From positions 184,442-248,441 of the forward strand of contig JABVXV010000069.1 of the NCBI GenBank assembly GCA_013365325.1: 64,000 nucleotides of DNA. Direction: 5' to 3'. This DNA comes from Dipetalonema caudispina. Taxonomy: Eukaryota; Nematoda; Chromadorea; Rhabditida; Onchocercidae. The notes beneath the pieces were generated by a model, which made no database searches, had not been told where the DNA came from, and saw nothing but the letters and a program-made list of their open reading frames with translations. Positions within the stretch are counted from its first letter, which is position 1. Every line of letters begins with the position of its first letter. Made by a program: the position numbers and the translations under genes. Below are positions 27,201 to 39,567 of this stretch, one piece after another.

Positions 27201-28571
27201 GTAAAGTTGTCATTTCAGTGACTTTCTGAAATTATTGTAGAATTGTGAAGCGTATAAAATGTTGTTATAAAGTGGATTTACAGGAACGACGTGACAGAGA
27301 TAAAGAAAGAGAGAAGAAGGAACGAAAACGAAGTAGAAGTCGCACACCGCACAAGAAGGATGACCGGCGCGAACGTGATAAGGATAAGGTTTATGCTGTT
27401 GTAAAGTTTGTCAAAAAAGACCGGAAAGGGATTCCTATGAGGTCATGTAAGGAGTATTTATATGACCTCACAGTCCTTTTCTTTCCCGAATTTTACTTTT
27501 CTTTTCCAGGATAAAAAGGAAAAAGATCGTGAAAGCAACAGTCGGAGAGATAAGGAAAGGAATAATCGAAGTGAAAAAAGTGATAAAAAAGAGGAGAAAG
27601 ATCATGATAAGGGGAAGAAAAATTCGCGTAAAGAGAAAGAACGTGAAAGGAGTAGTAGAAAAAGTGACAACAAAAGTGGTTCGGTTAAAGCCGAAGTAAA
27701 GCTGCAGATCGAACATGTTAGTTTAAACTTAGAAAGATCTCTGTTAACTCATATCACAAGAATATCTCAGCTGACTGGTTTTTTATGGTTGCCCGGTGTA
27801 GACCGCTCTCAATATTAGTTATATAGTAGTTTTAGAATGAAGATTATATGATGTGGTGACCTCTGAGCATGAAATAGACTTGATTAATGTATTCGTGTGC
27901 AGGAGTTTTTAACGATGATTAATATCATCAGCAAATATCTCCTCAACTGGTGACATATTTTGTTTGAAGAGAAGCTGTTTTTCTAGCTAGAAAGAAGTTT
28001 TTTTTTTTTCTTGACATCAGTTTGTGATTTTGTTTTAGGGCGAAAGCATGGAAGTGGATCACCCAGAACAACTAACATCAGATGAAACGGCCATGAGAGA
28101 AAGACTGATGGAAAAAGTTTTGGCACGTAATGGACCGAAAAAGGAAGAAAGCACGGATATTGAGATAGTGGACACAGATAAAGAAAAGTACTTTTTTTGA
28201 AAACTAAGGCCCGAGAAAACGTTTCGAGAAGTTAACTTTTATCTGGTTTTCTTTTCCAATCTGGTCCAGATGTGAAAGATTACATGCTTTTTTTCGTCTT
28301 AAATATTTCCCATTCTTTAATTTATATGTAATCGTTCGTTTAACTGCCAGAATTTGAGCCATCGCTGGCTCTCAACCTTAAAATTTTTTTCCTTGGATTT
28401 CCTTCTTTAGATTTAGTAATTCTGATTATGAAGTTAATTTTTACGATTTTATTAACAATTTTCAGAGATGAACAAGAATCGAAACGAAGCAGTAGCTTTG
28501 ATGGTGAGTCTCTTCGGAAGAAATCTCGGAAACGCTCAAAATCTTCCAGTTCATCATCTCATTCTGAATAA
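21160..28571 (+). CDS. rsp-7: SREK1/RSP-7-type SR splicing regulator, two RRMs and RS/KE-rich tail, 541 aa
   Basis: Thirteen exons chain in phase: 21160-21276, 21614-21767, 22094-22212, 23288-23464, 25813-25946, 26243-26385, 26606-26705, 26827-26883, 27122-27200, 27284-27388, 27510-27695, 28039-28187 and 28466-28571. RRM1 (residues about 8-85) has RVLHVSNISITATREQIYQL and AQHLTNTVFIDRALV, diagnostic of SREK1 (SRrp86/SFRS12). A LTVDPTLAALGLPPYPTLSA linker follows, also as in SREK1. RRM2 (about 150-225) starts RRTVYVGNIPKDC and ends HSRVAIIKPE. The rest is an RS domain (RRHRSRSSSRRRRSRSRS) grading into Lys/Glu/Asp repeats, ending SSSSSSHSE. Such proteins act in the nucleus to modulate splice-site choice through other SR proteins. 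C. elegans RSP-7 is the expected orthologue. The 2.3-kb intron after 23464 splits RRM2 and hosts an antisense gene. An AATAAA overlaps the stop codon at 28567. Confidence 0.93.
23723..25093 (-). CDS. RING-CH (MARCH-type) E3 ubiquitin ligase, nested antisense in an rsp-7 intron
   Basis: Exons 25093-24987, 24841-24691 and the exon starting at 24521 chain in phase from an ATG at 25093. Together they encode a complete RING-CH zinc finger: CRIC, CEC, HARC and CQIC, matching C-x2-C, C-x-C, H-x2-C, C-x2-C with His in the fourth position. Exon 3 continues through WTLPQPLSDDW into the hydrophobic CALFWLVFM segment. A later exon encodes a second hydrophobic segment (YYVWLLSFCINFAYYSTVIY) followed by a basic tail, ending at TGA (23723). 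Junctions between exon 3 and the last exons are not certain. RING-CH proteins with two membrane segments usually ubiquitinate membrane proteins in endosomes, ER or mitochondria. The whole gene fits between rsp-7 exons at 23464 and 25813. Confidence 0.78.
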
Positions 28572-29204
28572 AACCAATATTTGTTCACTCTTTGTATTAC
28601 CAGTTAACCTTCAATCAAAGTTGTAGTAATTGCCATTTCCTTCAGTTGTAATTCTTTGCTTGCACTTACCAAATAGAAGGAGAATGTAATAGCGGACTCA
28701 TAGTGTTATAAAACACTCTCCTATAGGTAATGAATTTTCCCATCAAATACATGTGCAAGTTCTAAGGATTTTTACACTATAATTCACTATGACCTATATT
28801 CAAAGTTGTCCACTATTAGTAGAGCTATGGAGGTGTGAAGAATATAATAATATGAGAAAATAATAGAAAAAAAGTAATACCAAGAATACAATAATATACA
28901 GTACATTAGAAGTATGTAAGGTATTAATGGTAATTCTTCCGCTAAGTGCCCTATATGATTGTGAGTAAATGAAATGTTTTTAAATAAGATGAAAACTTTA
29001 TCACACATGTAATGTGCAATGAATCTTAATACCTCACACTATACTATTTTTCATCAAACAATAACTTGGATCATAATGAGCTAGAAGTACAAAAGTACAT
29101 GGCTTGATTGTAATGATATATATGCTTTGGCTGCTATTTTTGCCTATCTGATCATAAAGTAACACATAGCAGTTTATGATTTCACTGTTTCCTTCTTCAG
29201 TGAG

Positions 29205-29290
29205 TTTGTCAAAATTTTAATACATTTCATCTCTTTTACTAAATATTTGAAGATTTTGTCAAAATTTTAATACACTCCATCCCTTTTACT
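29205..29290 (+). repeat. Direct duplication of 36 bp, 50 bp apart
   Basis: TTTGTCAAAATTTTAATACA plus the following 16 bases occurs at 29205-29240 and again at 29255-29290 with three substitutions. Confidence 0.85.
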
Positions 29291-29543
29291 GATCGGAATC
29301 ATACTCGATTAACTGGTCACGCATACACTTACACATAGCGAGGTTTTAGGTGCGAAATGCTGTTAATAACTTGCCGGAAATAACTTACTGCACAAAGACT
29401 GGCCAATCTAACTGAAGTTATTTTGTTGCTATCTTAGTTGAAATACTTATCTAGTCTGTTTTAATTGGCATATTTTACGCGATTCACTTCTTTTGATAAG
29501 TGAATTTTTGCGCTGTTATGAACTTGTATTGTTTCTTTTTCCA

Positions 29544-29664
29544 ATCAGTGTGATTCAGTAAAACTTTGTGCATAATTGCATTGTTTGCAAACTGCGATTG
29601 TCATCGATCAGTATGATTCAATAAAACTTCGTGAATAATTATACTGTTTGCAAACTGTGATTAT
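29544..29664 (+). repeat. Tandem duplication, 63-bp period
   Basis: ATCAGTGTGATTCAGTAAAA at 29544 recurs as ATCAGTATGATTCAATAAAA at 29607. Both copies continue to the GTTTGCAAACTG palindrome and then GATT. Confidence 0.85.
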
Positions 29665-30097
29665 TGTGGATTTTAGTACTTCATACTGACCGCAATATTG
29701 ACAGTAGAAAATTCTGTCATCGAATTAGAAGTCACATTATACTTAACTTTTAGTATTTCAAATTTTGTTTCATGTGAGTGGTAAAAGTTGTAGACTTCTG
29801 TTCATTAACGTTTGTTTATTGCTGTTGTTAAAGGATGGTGTGGGTTAAAGTGATGGTTTGTTCTCATTTCAGCAGAATGCTTCACTTTTCTCGAAGTTAC
29901 GGGTGCAGTATTTGGTCAAAAAGCTAAAATGAAAGAATCCTTAAAATGCCCTTTAGGATCTTCGTTTTCTGCCCAAATCCTAAAAGTGGTGCTAGTTTAA
30001 GTTCCTTATCTTACAAGCGAAGAGTGCTGCGCCTATGACATAAATTAAGGAATAAAAAAATTGTAACACTTGTAATCTTTTTAAGGTCTAAAGCTGA

Positions 30098-33000
30098 ATG
30101 TTATTTGCTTGTCATATGTGTGAAGTTTTTGTAGAAATGTTAGCAATGACAAAGATCTTGACGGCTTGTTATCAAAGTTGCTCGTATCGGTATTTTACCT
30201 CGAAGCAATTAGTATATGATAAACATGGTGATCCAGAAAAGGTTTTTGTTCTGTCATATTCTCATCCTTTTATTCTCATTTTACTGTATGAACTTCGCGT
30301 TCTTAATTTAGATTAACTGGTATGGAAAAGAGAATTAAAATTAATGTAACCTTTAAGCTCTTTTAAAACCTTTGTTTTGCAACTTAAGTCGTTAGTTTTG
30401 TTGTCTCAATACTTCTTTTAGTCTTGAAAACAGTCGTGATTTTCATTTTCAAAATAGGTTTTGTATTTGCGAGAAGTGGAAATTGATTCGAAACCGGGTC
30501 CTGGAAAAGTTCGTGTTCGTTATCTTGCTTCACCAGTGAATCCAGCCGATATCAATCAAGTGCAAGGTGTTTATCCGATCAAACCATCACTTCCAGCTGT
30601 TGGTGGAAATGAAATGGTTGGAGAAGTTGAGGAAGTAAGTTACTAAGTTGAGTCAAATTTTGCTTTTCTACAAATTCTTCCTCTCATTAGAATTAAGGGG
30701 AAGGAATGCACTTATTTTGTCTCTATAGAATTCACTCTGATAGCTACTTTGGGAAACCTATCTTGGTAACGTCTGCTACTGTTTATGGTAAAATCTTATT
30801 GTTTATGATTTTATTTTTTAACTTGTCAAACTCATATCGATAGTATTAATACCGATATTCGATAAGTTTAGATTTCTTGCACAATCAAGACTAATTTGTA
30901 GTTTAGAATCTGAACATTTTAGGTCGGTAACGGTGTCAGTAAATTAAGTTCGGGCGACAGAGTTATTGCATCACATGCGGGTTTAGGCACCTGGCAGACT
31001 TATGCTAACATTAACGAAGAGGATTTGATAAAGATTGATAAGGATTTATCTGTGGAGGCTGGCGCCACTTTCCAGGTAAGCACAAAAATTACCTTATTCC
31101 TTGTTATGAGATTTTCACATACTAAGTAAGCAGTATAGTTTTTTAGTAAAAGATAAGTTTTGAGGAAATCAAATATAACTCAGTGTGTTCTTTACATTTT
31201 TCTTCCAGAATCAGTCTTACAGGTTAATCCGCCTACAGCTTATCGCATGTTGAGAGATTTTGTAAAGTTACATCCCGGTGATTTGGTTGTTCAAAATGGT
31301 GGTAATTCTGCCGTTGGTAGAGCTGTTATTCAGGTGATAAATTCAAAGTCGTATGACACATTTTCCTTAAAAAGATTTCACATTTTGATTTATTGATCCA
31401 TTTCTTAAATTTGTTTTTTAAATCATTGTTTGCTTTGTTTATCCTGTTTAATCTCTTTGTTTTATTTTTTATGGGAAAAATAACGTTTTATTCTACTTTT
31501 AAAATTAGTCGCTTTATTATGATTTTTTTCCTGATTAAGGTGTTTTAAGCTAGCTAGAGCTTGGGGTTATCGAACGATGAGTCTTATCCGTGAGAGACCA
31601 AATTTTGCTCAAATTGCTGATGAACTTAAAATGTTAGGAGCGGATCATGTTCTTACCGAAAGAGAACTGCTTAAAGAGGCGAAAACAAACGTTGGTCCTA
31701 TTGTTTTTATTATTTTATGCTACAGATAACAGTTTCAACTCATTGTGGTGTTACTGTTAGTACTTTGCTTGCTAATTTGGACATCACAGTTCCTGAACGT
31801 TGTTACGAATTCAATTGTGTAAGAGAATGACTGATAGAAAAACTTCCTCCTTTTGTTGCTGTAGTTTTAATCCTTCTTTCTGGAGAAAAAATAGTGATCA
31901 CTGCAGTTTACTGTATATTCCGGATGTTCCCAAGGTACTCCATACAAATCTCTTTCTTCTTGCAAGCAATAGGGAATAAATTTGGCCAGGCATAGAAACT
32001 CTCTTTCTGGACACCCTACTCTGCTGTTTTCGGATAAAGTTCATGATAATATTGTTATTAGCGTAGAGTTATTTTCATGTGATAAAATAGTATTTCAGTC
32101 TTTTTGAATCACTCAAAGTTTGTTTCATAATCATGAAGTATTGTATTGAAGGCAATTAAAACTAACGAATATCCTCATTATTCGTTTTAAAGAGAGGAAC
32201 GAGTATGAATAGTAGGGGGATAATCTTTCATCCATTATTTATATTAAATCAGTTTTTTATCAGTTAAAGTTTAAAGCAAGCTCACTTTAATCTACAAAAA
32301 CTTAGCGAAAGTTTCGGCTCACATATAGTTTTTAAGGCCAATACTGCTCGTCTTGCACTGAATTGTATTGGAGGTCGCAGTACTTTGCTATTGATCAACT
32401 GCCTAGAAAATGAGGGTGTAATGGTTACCTATGGTGGAATGAGTAAGCAACCAATTCAGGTGACTTCAACTGATTTTAAATTATGTAGGACAAATGATAC
32501 ATTTATGGAAGTGTAATCAGAAGTTTGGAGTCGAAAAAGTGAAAAACGAAGCCTAATTCGCTGAAAATTAAAAGTATATTTTTTACATAATGTTTAATTA
32601 CGACACCAAATACTTGTTGACTTTTCAAAATACTTAGGCACCAACTGGACCATTTATTTTCAAAAATATACAACTTCGTGGTTTTTGGATGTCACATTGG
32701 TACACCCTGCTGGAAAATGAAACGGTTAGTTATTTCTTTTTATGGGAATAGCCTTACAGTTTTGTGAATCTAAGGCGTTTTTTACAGTAATAATTGCATA
32801 ATCTGTACTTATCATATACAAATATTAATTTACTCCCTTGGGAAACTTTTTCTTTTTTGAAAGTTCATTTTTTGGTTATGCTTATATGCATTTGACTTAA
32901 TAATAAAATTTGAATTCCAAACGTTTACTTCCAATATGTAGCTCGAAATACTAACTGCAAAAACATATAAAATTAACCGTAGGCTACTTGATACAAATTT

Positions 33001-33216
33001 ATAAAAATATTCTGATAGAAGTTTCAGAAATATCAAAAAAATCAGAGTTAGCCTGTTTTTCAGGAAAGGAACAAAATGTTCAGCGAATTAGCTAATTTGA
33101 TTCGAAATGGGAAATTCCGACCAACAAATTTTGATAAATTCAAACTCGATGATTGGAAAAAAGCAATTAGCAACCAGATGAATTCGGTAGATGGAAAGCG
33201 GCTTTTTGTGTACTAA
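30098..33216 (+). CDS. Mitochondrial trans-2-enoyl-CoA/ACP reductase (MECR), 362 aa
   Basis: MECR performs the NADPH-dependent last reduction step of mitochondrial type II fatty-acid synthesis, which supplies octanoate for lipoate. Eight exons chain in phase: 30098-30241, 30458-30634, 30923-31075, 31223-31333, 31550-31690, 32337-32459, 32638-32724 and 33064-33216. After a presequence-like N-terminus (which of several ATGs is used is open; an inner ATG begins [15 protein letters not shown]) come [30 protein letters not shown], the nucleotide-binding [16 protein letters not shown], the RERP motif, [21 protein letters not shown] and LRGFWMSHW. All of these are characteristic of MECR within the medium-chain dehydrogenase/reductase family. 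Length agrees with human MECR (373 aa). Exon 5 uses a GTTGGT donor. The gene is followed 0.9 kb downstream by the nucleotidase gene on the same strand. Confidence 0.95.
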
Positions 33217-34133
33217 TTTTGTTTGTTACTGTAACTCATTCAATAATTCAGCTGGAATAAGTTATAACATGCCGTGTCTTTATGTGTTTTTCTGTTCCAT
33301 GTTATAAATTATTCAAAATAATATCTAGAAATCGATTTTTACAATATAGAATTAGCTCCTCCTTGAGGATAAGATAAACTGGAAATTCTGTGCTGCTGAA
33401 TTCACAACTTTACTTCTTGAAAAGGAATTTATTAGAAAGACTTCCTATGACTTATAATATGAGTACTGGCAAAGTGTGCTGTTTTTAGCGAGAGAATCAG
33501 TGCAATTTTTCAATATCAAAAGGGAAAAGTGCGAAAAAAATCGTACCATAATGAGTTCAAACAGATTTTTGCTATGTTTTCAAAATTCTAACACCCATAC
33601 GAATATGATTACAGTTTCGAGAGATTCATAGCGATAATAGATTAGGCTTATTAGTGAATCGTATTCGGCTGATTAGAGTTCTGCCCAAAATAATCAACCA
33701 CAATTTTCGAAACAGTGCCGTTCTATGAAAGAAAGTATCAGGAAAGGAAATTTCATTTGAACATAGTCGTATAACTAAAGACTTATGCGGCTTAACGATC
33801 TATACAGCAACCTAGCGAAGTAGGTGTTTACCAAAGATCCAAAGATCGACTTCCGGAAATTCCGCGGCAGATAACCTCTACACTTACTTAAGTTCATCAC
33901 TCGAAATCCCCGTTCATCTCAAGTGACCATTTCTTTCTGATAACGTGCAGTGGACCGTCTTGTAGTTCACGGTTCATCGACATTTCTTCTTCCTGTAGTT
34001 ATTGAGGGGACGTATCAGAGCTGGCGCTAATTGGGTGTGAATTTAGGATAGCTTGAGATACAAGTTTTGGAAATTTTTTCCTTTTCTTTTATCACATTCG
34101 TTGTTTCTTGAAAGTGATTTGGAATCCTCTCAG
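33217..34133. other. Intergenic between MECR and BPNT1
   Basis: No supported coding exon. Spacing of about 0.9 kb is too long for a typical nematode operon junction, so separate promoters are likely. Confidence 0.55.
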
Positions 34134-37100
34134 ATGGCAAATAATGCCACGGATTTGGAAGAGATACAAGAAATGTTCAAGGGTTCCTGTTTTGTAACTC
34201 AGTTGGTGGCGCTCTCAGTAAGTGTTGCTCAGCGAGCTGGCAATATTATCAAGGTTAGCCCTACTAATAAACTTATATCACAGTAGATAGTCATAGAGTT
34301 AGGGAAAAAGTCGTCGGAGTATTTCATCAAATTAAATTACTTACGTAAATTGTAATGAATTCTTCTGTTCTGGTTTTTGGACATGCTGTTGTTTTCTTGC
34401 CAATTTGTAAACATTTTTAATTACAGTATACTTCTCCCGAGCACTTATGCTTCTTAGTCCCCTGCAAAAACCTGAAATGATAATATCACATTAATTAACA
34501 TTAATTAGGTCAGATTCTTTGAGAATTCCAATGACATTTAGAAGATCACGATGTTAGCATTAGTTTTTATGAGGCCTACTATCAGCAGTTCTCTTAGATA
34601 ACATCGACAGTTTTTTATTAGCAGTGTTTAATGAGGTTCACAAGTGCGGGAGTAAATCTCTTTATTCGCAGGAATGGGCTTTCAGTGGTACCGGTAAGCC
34701 ATATTATAAAGGACCGGTTAATTTGCGAGACTTATATACGGATGCAGACATTGCTGCGGAGGATTGTATTATCTCATCATTACGCAAACATTTTGGCGAT
34801 AGTTTGAAAATTATTGGTGAGGAGGTAAGAAATCAATTTCAGCTTCATACTTCTTTACTCAACTGCTTATTTCGACAATATTTTATTTCCCTTTCATTGT
34901 CTTCAAAAAAGACTTTTTTGAAGGCATAAAAACATCTGTTCCTAGAAAATATGCACTTTTGAACGAGAATTGACGAATTTTTTGCATATGGTTGCTGACT
35001 TTTTGTATTAAACAAACAGATATTAAAAAATTGAGAAATTGAAAGGAAGTCAGCAGAGATGGTTTATATCTCTTTTATACGAGTTTCAGTTCTTAGTAGA
35101 GGGGTTATTGTGAGTGCTCTCTGTCTGCTGAGTACAAAATACTTAAACTAAATTATAAAGCATTGAAATGAAATAAGGCTTATAGCAACTCAAACTATAC
35201 CCATCTTCATGCATTGATCAATATTGTGTAAAAACCATTAAAACAATTAAAATATAATGATAAATCTTCTAGATTATGTGAACTACTACCTATCTTACAG
35301 AATATTGAACCAGCGGGAACGAGTGTGATAAATAATTTTGACCCCAGTGTTTTGATATGTGATAGTAAATGTAGTGATGAAGTACGCCAAATAACGTCTG
35401 ATGATGTATGTTATGTTCAGTCACTACTTTTTTTTTTATTTAAACTACTAGTAATCACTACTTTTTTTTATTTTAACTACTAGTAATATGTCAGTAGGAT
35501 GTTCGCCATAATGCTCCATACATGTGAGAAAAACTGAATCGATTTTGCTTTAAGTTTTGCTTCCATGACAGTTTTCGTTACACGTTTTGCTGTAAACAAA
35601 ACAGTTTTGCAGGTAGTTATTTGGGTAGATCCTTTGGATGGAACTTATGAATTAGTTGCAGCCGAAGGCAACATATGTAAATTTTATTTTCACTGTCAAA
35701 CGTTTTCATTGCTCATAAGCCACAGTTCAGTTTCACTCATTTTGTCTCACTTGATTAATTGAGTGGTGACATTAGTTTTCAGCGTCAAGGTATCACTGAA
35801 GATTGGATTATTGGTTGTATTCATGCGTATTCAGAATATTAATGTTTTTTTTTTTTTTTTTTTTTTTTTCCTTGTTGGATAAAGCAACGAACAAAGATGC
35901 TGATCTGAATATAAGTGTGACTTTGACTTAGTTGTTGGAGTTTACTACCGTTTTGATGAATGAAAAGCGAAAAGGAAACTTCATCACATGAGATGATATA
36001 AAAACATAATGTTAATTTTGCAGCTCGACAGCAAGAAGTGACCGTACTGATTGGTGTATCATATCAAGGACGGCCAGTGGCTGGTGTTATACACCAGCCT
36101 TTTTGGGGAGCCAATGCCACAGGTCGCACAATTTGGGCAATCAAAGGAATGGGCGTTCATGGCACGGAAGTTGTCAAAAGTACTATTTCAAATAGTTCTA
36201 GTTTAAGAGAATGTGCTGCAGAATTCAATGGCATAATATCTTCAGGAAATTTATATATAATGAATAGCAGTTTTTTTATCATGATATAATCGAGTTCTTG
36301 TTTCATCTCGTCTCTTTACAGGAACGTATCTTATCTCCTGACATTTTCTTAGCTGTTTGGTGGAAACTATACTTTTTAGTTTTGTACCTATTGTATTGTA
36401 TTTTCATTATAATGCCTTTATTATAGACAATTCACAACGATATGCTGTTACGACACGAAGTCATTCCACTCCTCAAATTCTTGACACAATAAACATTTTG
36501 AAGGAAAAGAATCTAATTAGCGATGTTGAATTTGTTGGTGGGGCCGGGTTTAAGGTACGTTATTCAGGAGATTCGTTTTTTTAGCGTATTATAAAATAAA
36601 ATTATTATTGCGCGTAAAGTAAACTTCTTTTGGTGGTAGATAGTTTAAATTGTTGAGGGCTCATTTTCATTACATCACATTTGATATCCATTTCAAAATG
36701 CTGAAAGCTCATTTCTTATGGCTGTAGAAGTAATTAATAAAGTTCTCAGCAGAGAAGCTACCTTTATGGAATGTGAAGCTTACTCAGTTAGTAATGCGCA
36801 TTACACACAGTAAATACTTTTCCCATTATCTCTGCTAATGTTTTTTATGTAAAAATTAAAAGGGTGTAATAGTGGTGTTTACTATTTTCGCTTTATGCTA
36901 AGGCGAATATTTCTTTAGGTCCTGAAATGTTTAGAAGGTGCTGCTGTCTATATTTTTCCTAGTCCTGGTTGTAAAAAGTGGGATACGTGTGCTCCAGAAG
37001 CAATAATTACTGCATCAGGTTTAACTGCCTCCATTTTTTTCCATTTAAAAATATTTGTATCCTATCTCCTGATATTTTCTTAGCTGTTTACTTTCTACTT

Positions 37101-37524
37101 TTCAATTTTGCACAGGCAAACTCTTCGTATTTGAGAAAGCTGATTACATAGATTTGCAAATTTCTAAGTAAAATCAGTGTTTAATTGTTAGGTGGCAAAC
37201 TTACTGACATCTCTGGAAATGATCTGTATTATGGTGCAGATACGCAAATACCAAACAGTAGTGGTGTGCTGGCAACTGCGCATTGGGTAAATCATCAGGT
37301 CGGTTTTATTTCATGCATCATTTGTCCGGTTCTGTTTTTAGCATTTGGCGTCAAAGTAACTCGAATTTTCAATCTTTACTTCAAGTTTTGTCAAGTTCAA
37401 CTCTCGAAATGAAATTCTAGTTTGAATTTTAATGTAAGTAGTTCTTGTAATAAATTTGCAGGAATTCGTGGACTGCATTCCAGATAGAATAAAAACACTT
37501 TTACCAGAACTAGCCCATAATTGA
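34134..37524 (+). CDS. 3'(2'),5'-bisphosphate nucleotidase (BPNT1-like), 331 aa
   Basis: BPNT1 hydrolyses 3'-phosphoadenosine 5'-phosphate to AMP, removing the by-product of sulfation; the family needs Mg2+ and is inhibited by lithium. Nine exons chain in phase: 34134-34253, 34672-34824, 35301-35405, 35613-35676, 36024-36179, 36427-36554, 36919-37018, 37192-37298 and 37462-37524. Metal-site motifs are present in order: [14 protein letters not shown] (first Glu of GEE), WVDPLDGT and [10 protein letters not shown]. Also diagnostic are [48 protein letters not shown] and [14 protein letters not shown]. The segment after DPLDGT reads [10 protein letters not shown] instead of the usual KEYTEG-type sequence (see findings). 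The final ATG choice is supported by a short N-terminal extension before [19 protein letters not shown]. Length is slightly above human BPNT1 (308 aa). Confidence 0.95.
35845..35869. repeat. T25 homopolymer in a BPNT1 intron
   Basis: This is an uninterrupted run of 25 T between exons 4 and 5. Runs of this length are prone to assembly length error but do not affect coding here. Confidence 0.9.
36332..37115 (+). repeat. Short intronic duplication within BPNT1
   Basis: TATCTCCTGACATTTTCTTA plus GCTGTTT occurs at 36332-36358 and again at 37063-37089 with one substitution. Weaker similarity continues (ACTTTTTAGTTTTGTACC against ACTTTTCAATTTTGCACA). The copies flank exons 6 and 7. Confidence 0.75.
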
Positions 37525-39567
37525 TGTCTTCATCACGTCACTAAGAATCAGACATATGCAAGTTACAATAGTATGATGTACTGTTTGACTATACTCATTA
37601 CTATAGATGTTTTTTATTTTTTATGTATCTAGAAAAATATACTGAAGATTGGCATAATTGTCGTTAAAAAATGAGTCTTAAGATTAGGAATTCCCTTTCC
37701 ACGCTCACTTTTGTTGTCTATGGTCAACTTCCAAGTCGGTATCTTCCAATTGATATGGAAGTCTGACAAATAATTGGCTTTTTTTAGAATTGTCTATTTT
37801 CTCCATTTATTCGCACAGTAATCAGTTGCATAAAAGTGATTCATCCCGTCGTATGGGATATCGTTAATAAAATTGCTTTATGTTGTTTTGAATTATGCAT
37901 TTTACTTTGTCAAATGGGTAATTAGGGGGGTACTTCGAAATTAGGTGCACTTTAGTAGATTGGTACTAGGAAATACAAAATTGATGAATTATCGCTTCGA
38001 CAAATCGCCGTATATTGGGCTGTTGAAATTTATGAAAGGATATCATATGTTCAGGGATGTGTTGTGTGTGTGTGTGTACGCTTAGATCTGCATTTATATG
38101 TGGATGTGTGTAAGGGTGTATGTGTATGTTTTTTTTTTTTTCTCAGCACTGAAATGTGTTCGGTGGGAGTTTTGGGGACGAGAATGTTCTTTGGGCATTA
38201 AACTTTGTAATTCCTCACTCTTCTCCTTGGTTGCTGCTACATTCTTTCACTTTATTAATTCCGGTATTACATTGTGTGTCTTTTTCCTCTGAATAAACTA
38301 TGGCTATCTCATTATTTATTTGAATTTCCGTTCATTTCCTTTGAATGTCAGAAAAATCGAAGTTTGCAAATTTTGAACTGATTTATTCTTTTGTGAATTA
38401 TTTAGGCATAAATGAAAAAAAAAGAAAAAAAAAAACGAAATTAAAATGCTAAAAATTCAAATGAATACGATGATGGCTCAAATGACCTTTAATTTATATG
38501 ATAGATCATATTATTTAATTGCTCTCGTCCAGCTTATTTTGTTGCATATAAACGTGGCTAGTATAAGCTGCTACCAAATTGGCTACTGTCAGTAACTTAC
38601 AAGCCTTTATCAGACATCAAGCAAGCAAATGGATTCAAAAATGTCAAAGAAATGAAATACAGTAAGGATGATAATACCAACCAACCTTATCTGGCAATAT
38701 TCTTTGGCATTTCTATCTAATAAAGGAATGAGTATAAAACATCATATCATGTACTGTAGAGAAAGCCAAGAAAATTAAACCTGGACAGTAATAATGAATG
38801 TAATATGTTTAAGCATTTACAATTTTAAACAAAACGTAAAAATACTTTTTTTCATAAGATACCGACCAGTAGAAACTATGCTGTCTTCTGCGACAACGTG
38901 AAACTGAAGTGATAAATTTTGTTCCAATAATTAGTATACAGTAACTATTGAGAGACTCATTACATTACGAAAGATGGGATATTCATAAATGGGAATTGCA
39001 TGCAAAATTTGCAAATATACAATGGATAGTTATGAAAGTAATCTTCTTTTGATGTATAATGACGGAATATATTATATTTGCTGATTTTTAGTTCAGCTTA
39101 TAATTTATAATTTAAATGATTATGGATTTGAAATTTGATATTAGTGAAAAATATTTAAATTATTTTAAGTATGTTTCTTTTTATATGGTATGTTTGTCCG
39201 TTGACAAAGTATGAAACGAATTCATGAATATTTCTATATAAAATGACCTCCTATGTAGTAATCGAATGCAATAACTATAGTAGAGTAAATGTTTTTCAAC
39301 AGAGGCTTTTTTTTTTGTTTTTTTTTTTGTATTGCGGAATTCGTTTCTGTTCATTTCGTTAGCAAATTCATTTTATATTCTCGAAATACTTTTTCAACTA
39401 TAGTATTGTTATTTGTTTATTGGAAGCAGAAATCAAAAGATATGCCGGAGAAACTTCACCATTTTATTTTCCATGAATTACTGATGCTTCCGAATTTTTA
39501 TACTTAACTAAATTTTGTTAGAAATTAAAATTGAACCAAATATTCTGTAGGATATTTTTGTTTATAA
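37525..39567. other. Intergenic between BPNT1 and the secreted orphan
   Basis: No supported exon. The stretch is AT-rich with short TG- and T-rich tracts (about 38064-38140). Confidence 0.55.

Larger units (their letters stand above)
28572..30097. other. Intergenic between rsp-7 and MECR
   Basis: No supported exon. It contains two short local duplications, annotated separately, and presumably the rsp-7 3'UTR and the MECR promoter. Confidence 0.6.

Noticed and set aside
31760..32330. Extra exon in the MECR intron
   Set aside because: Exons 31550-31690 and 32337-32459 join directly in phase and align end to end with the family, leaving no room for another.
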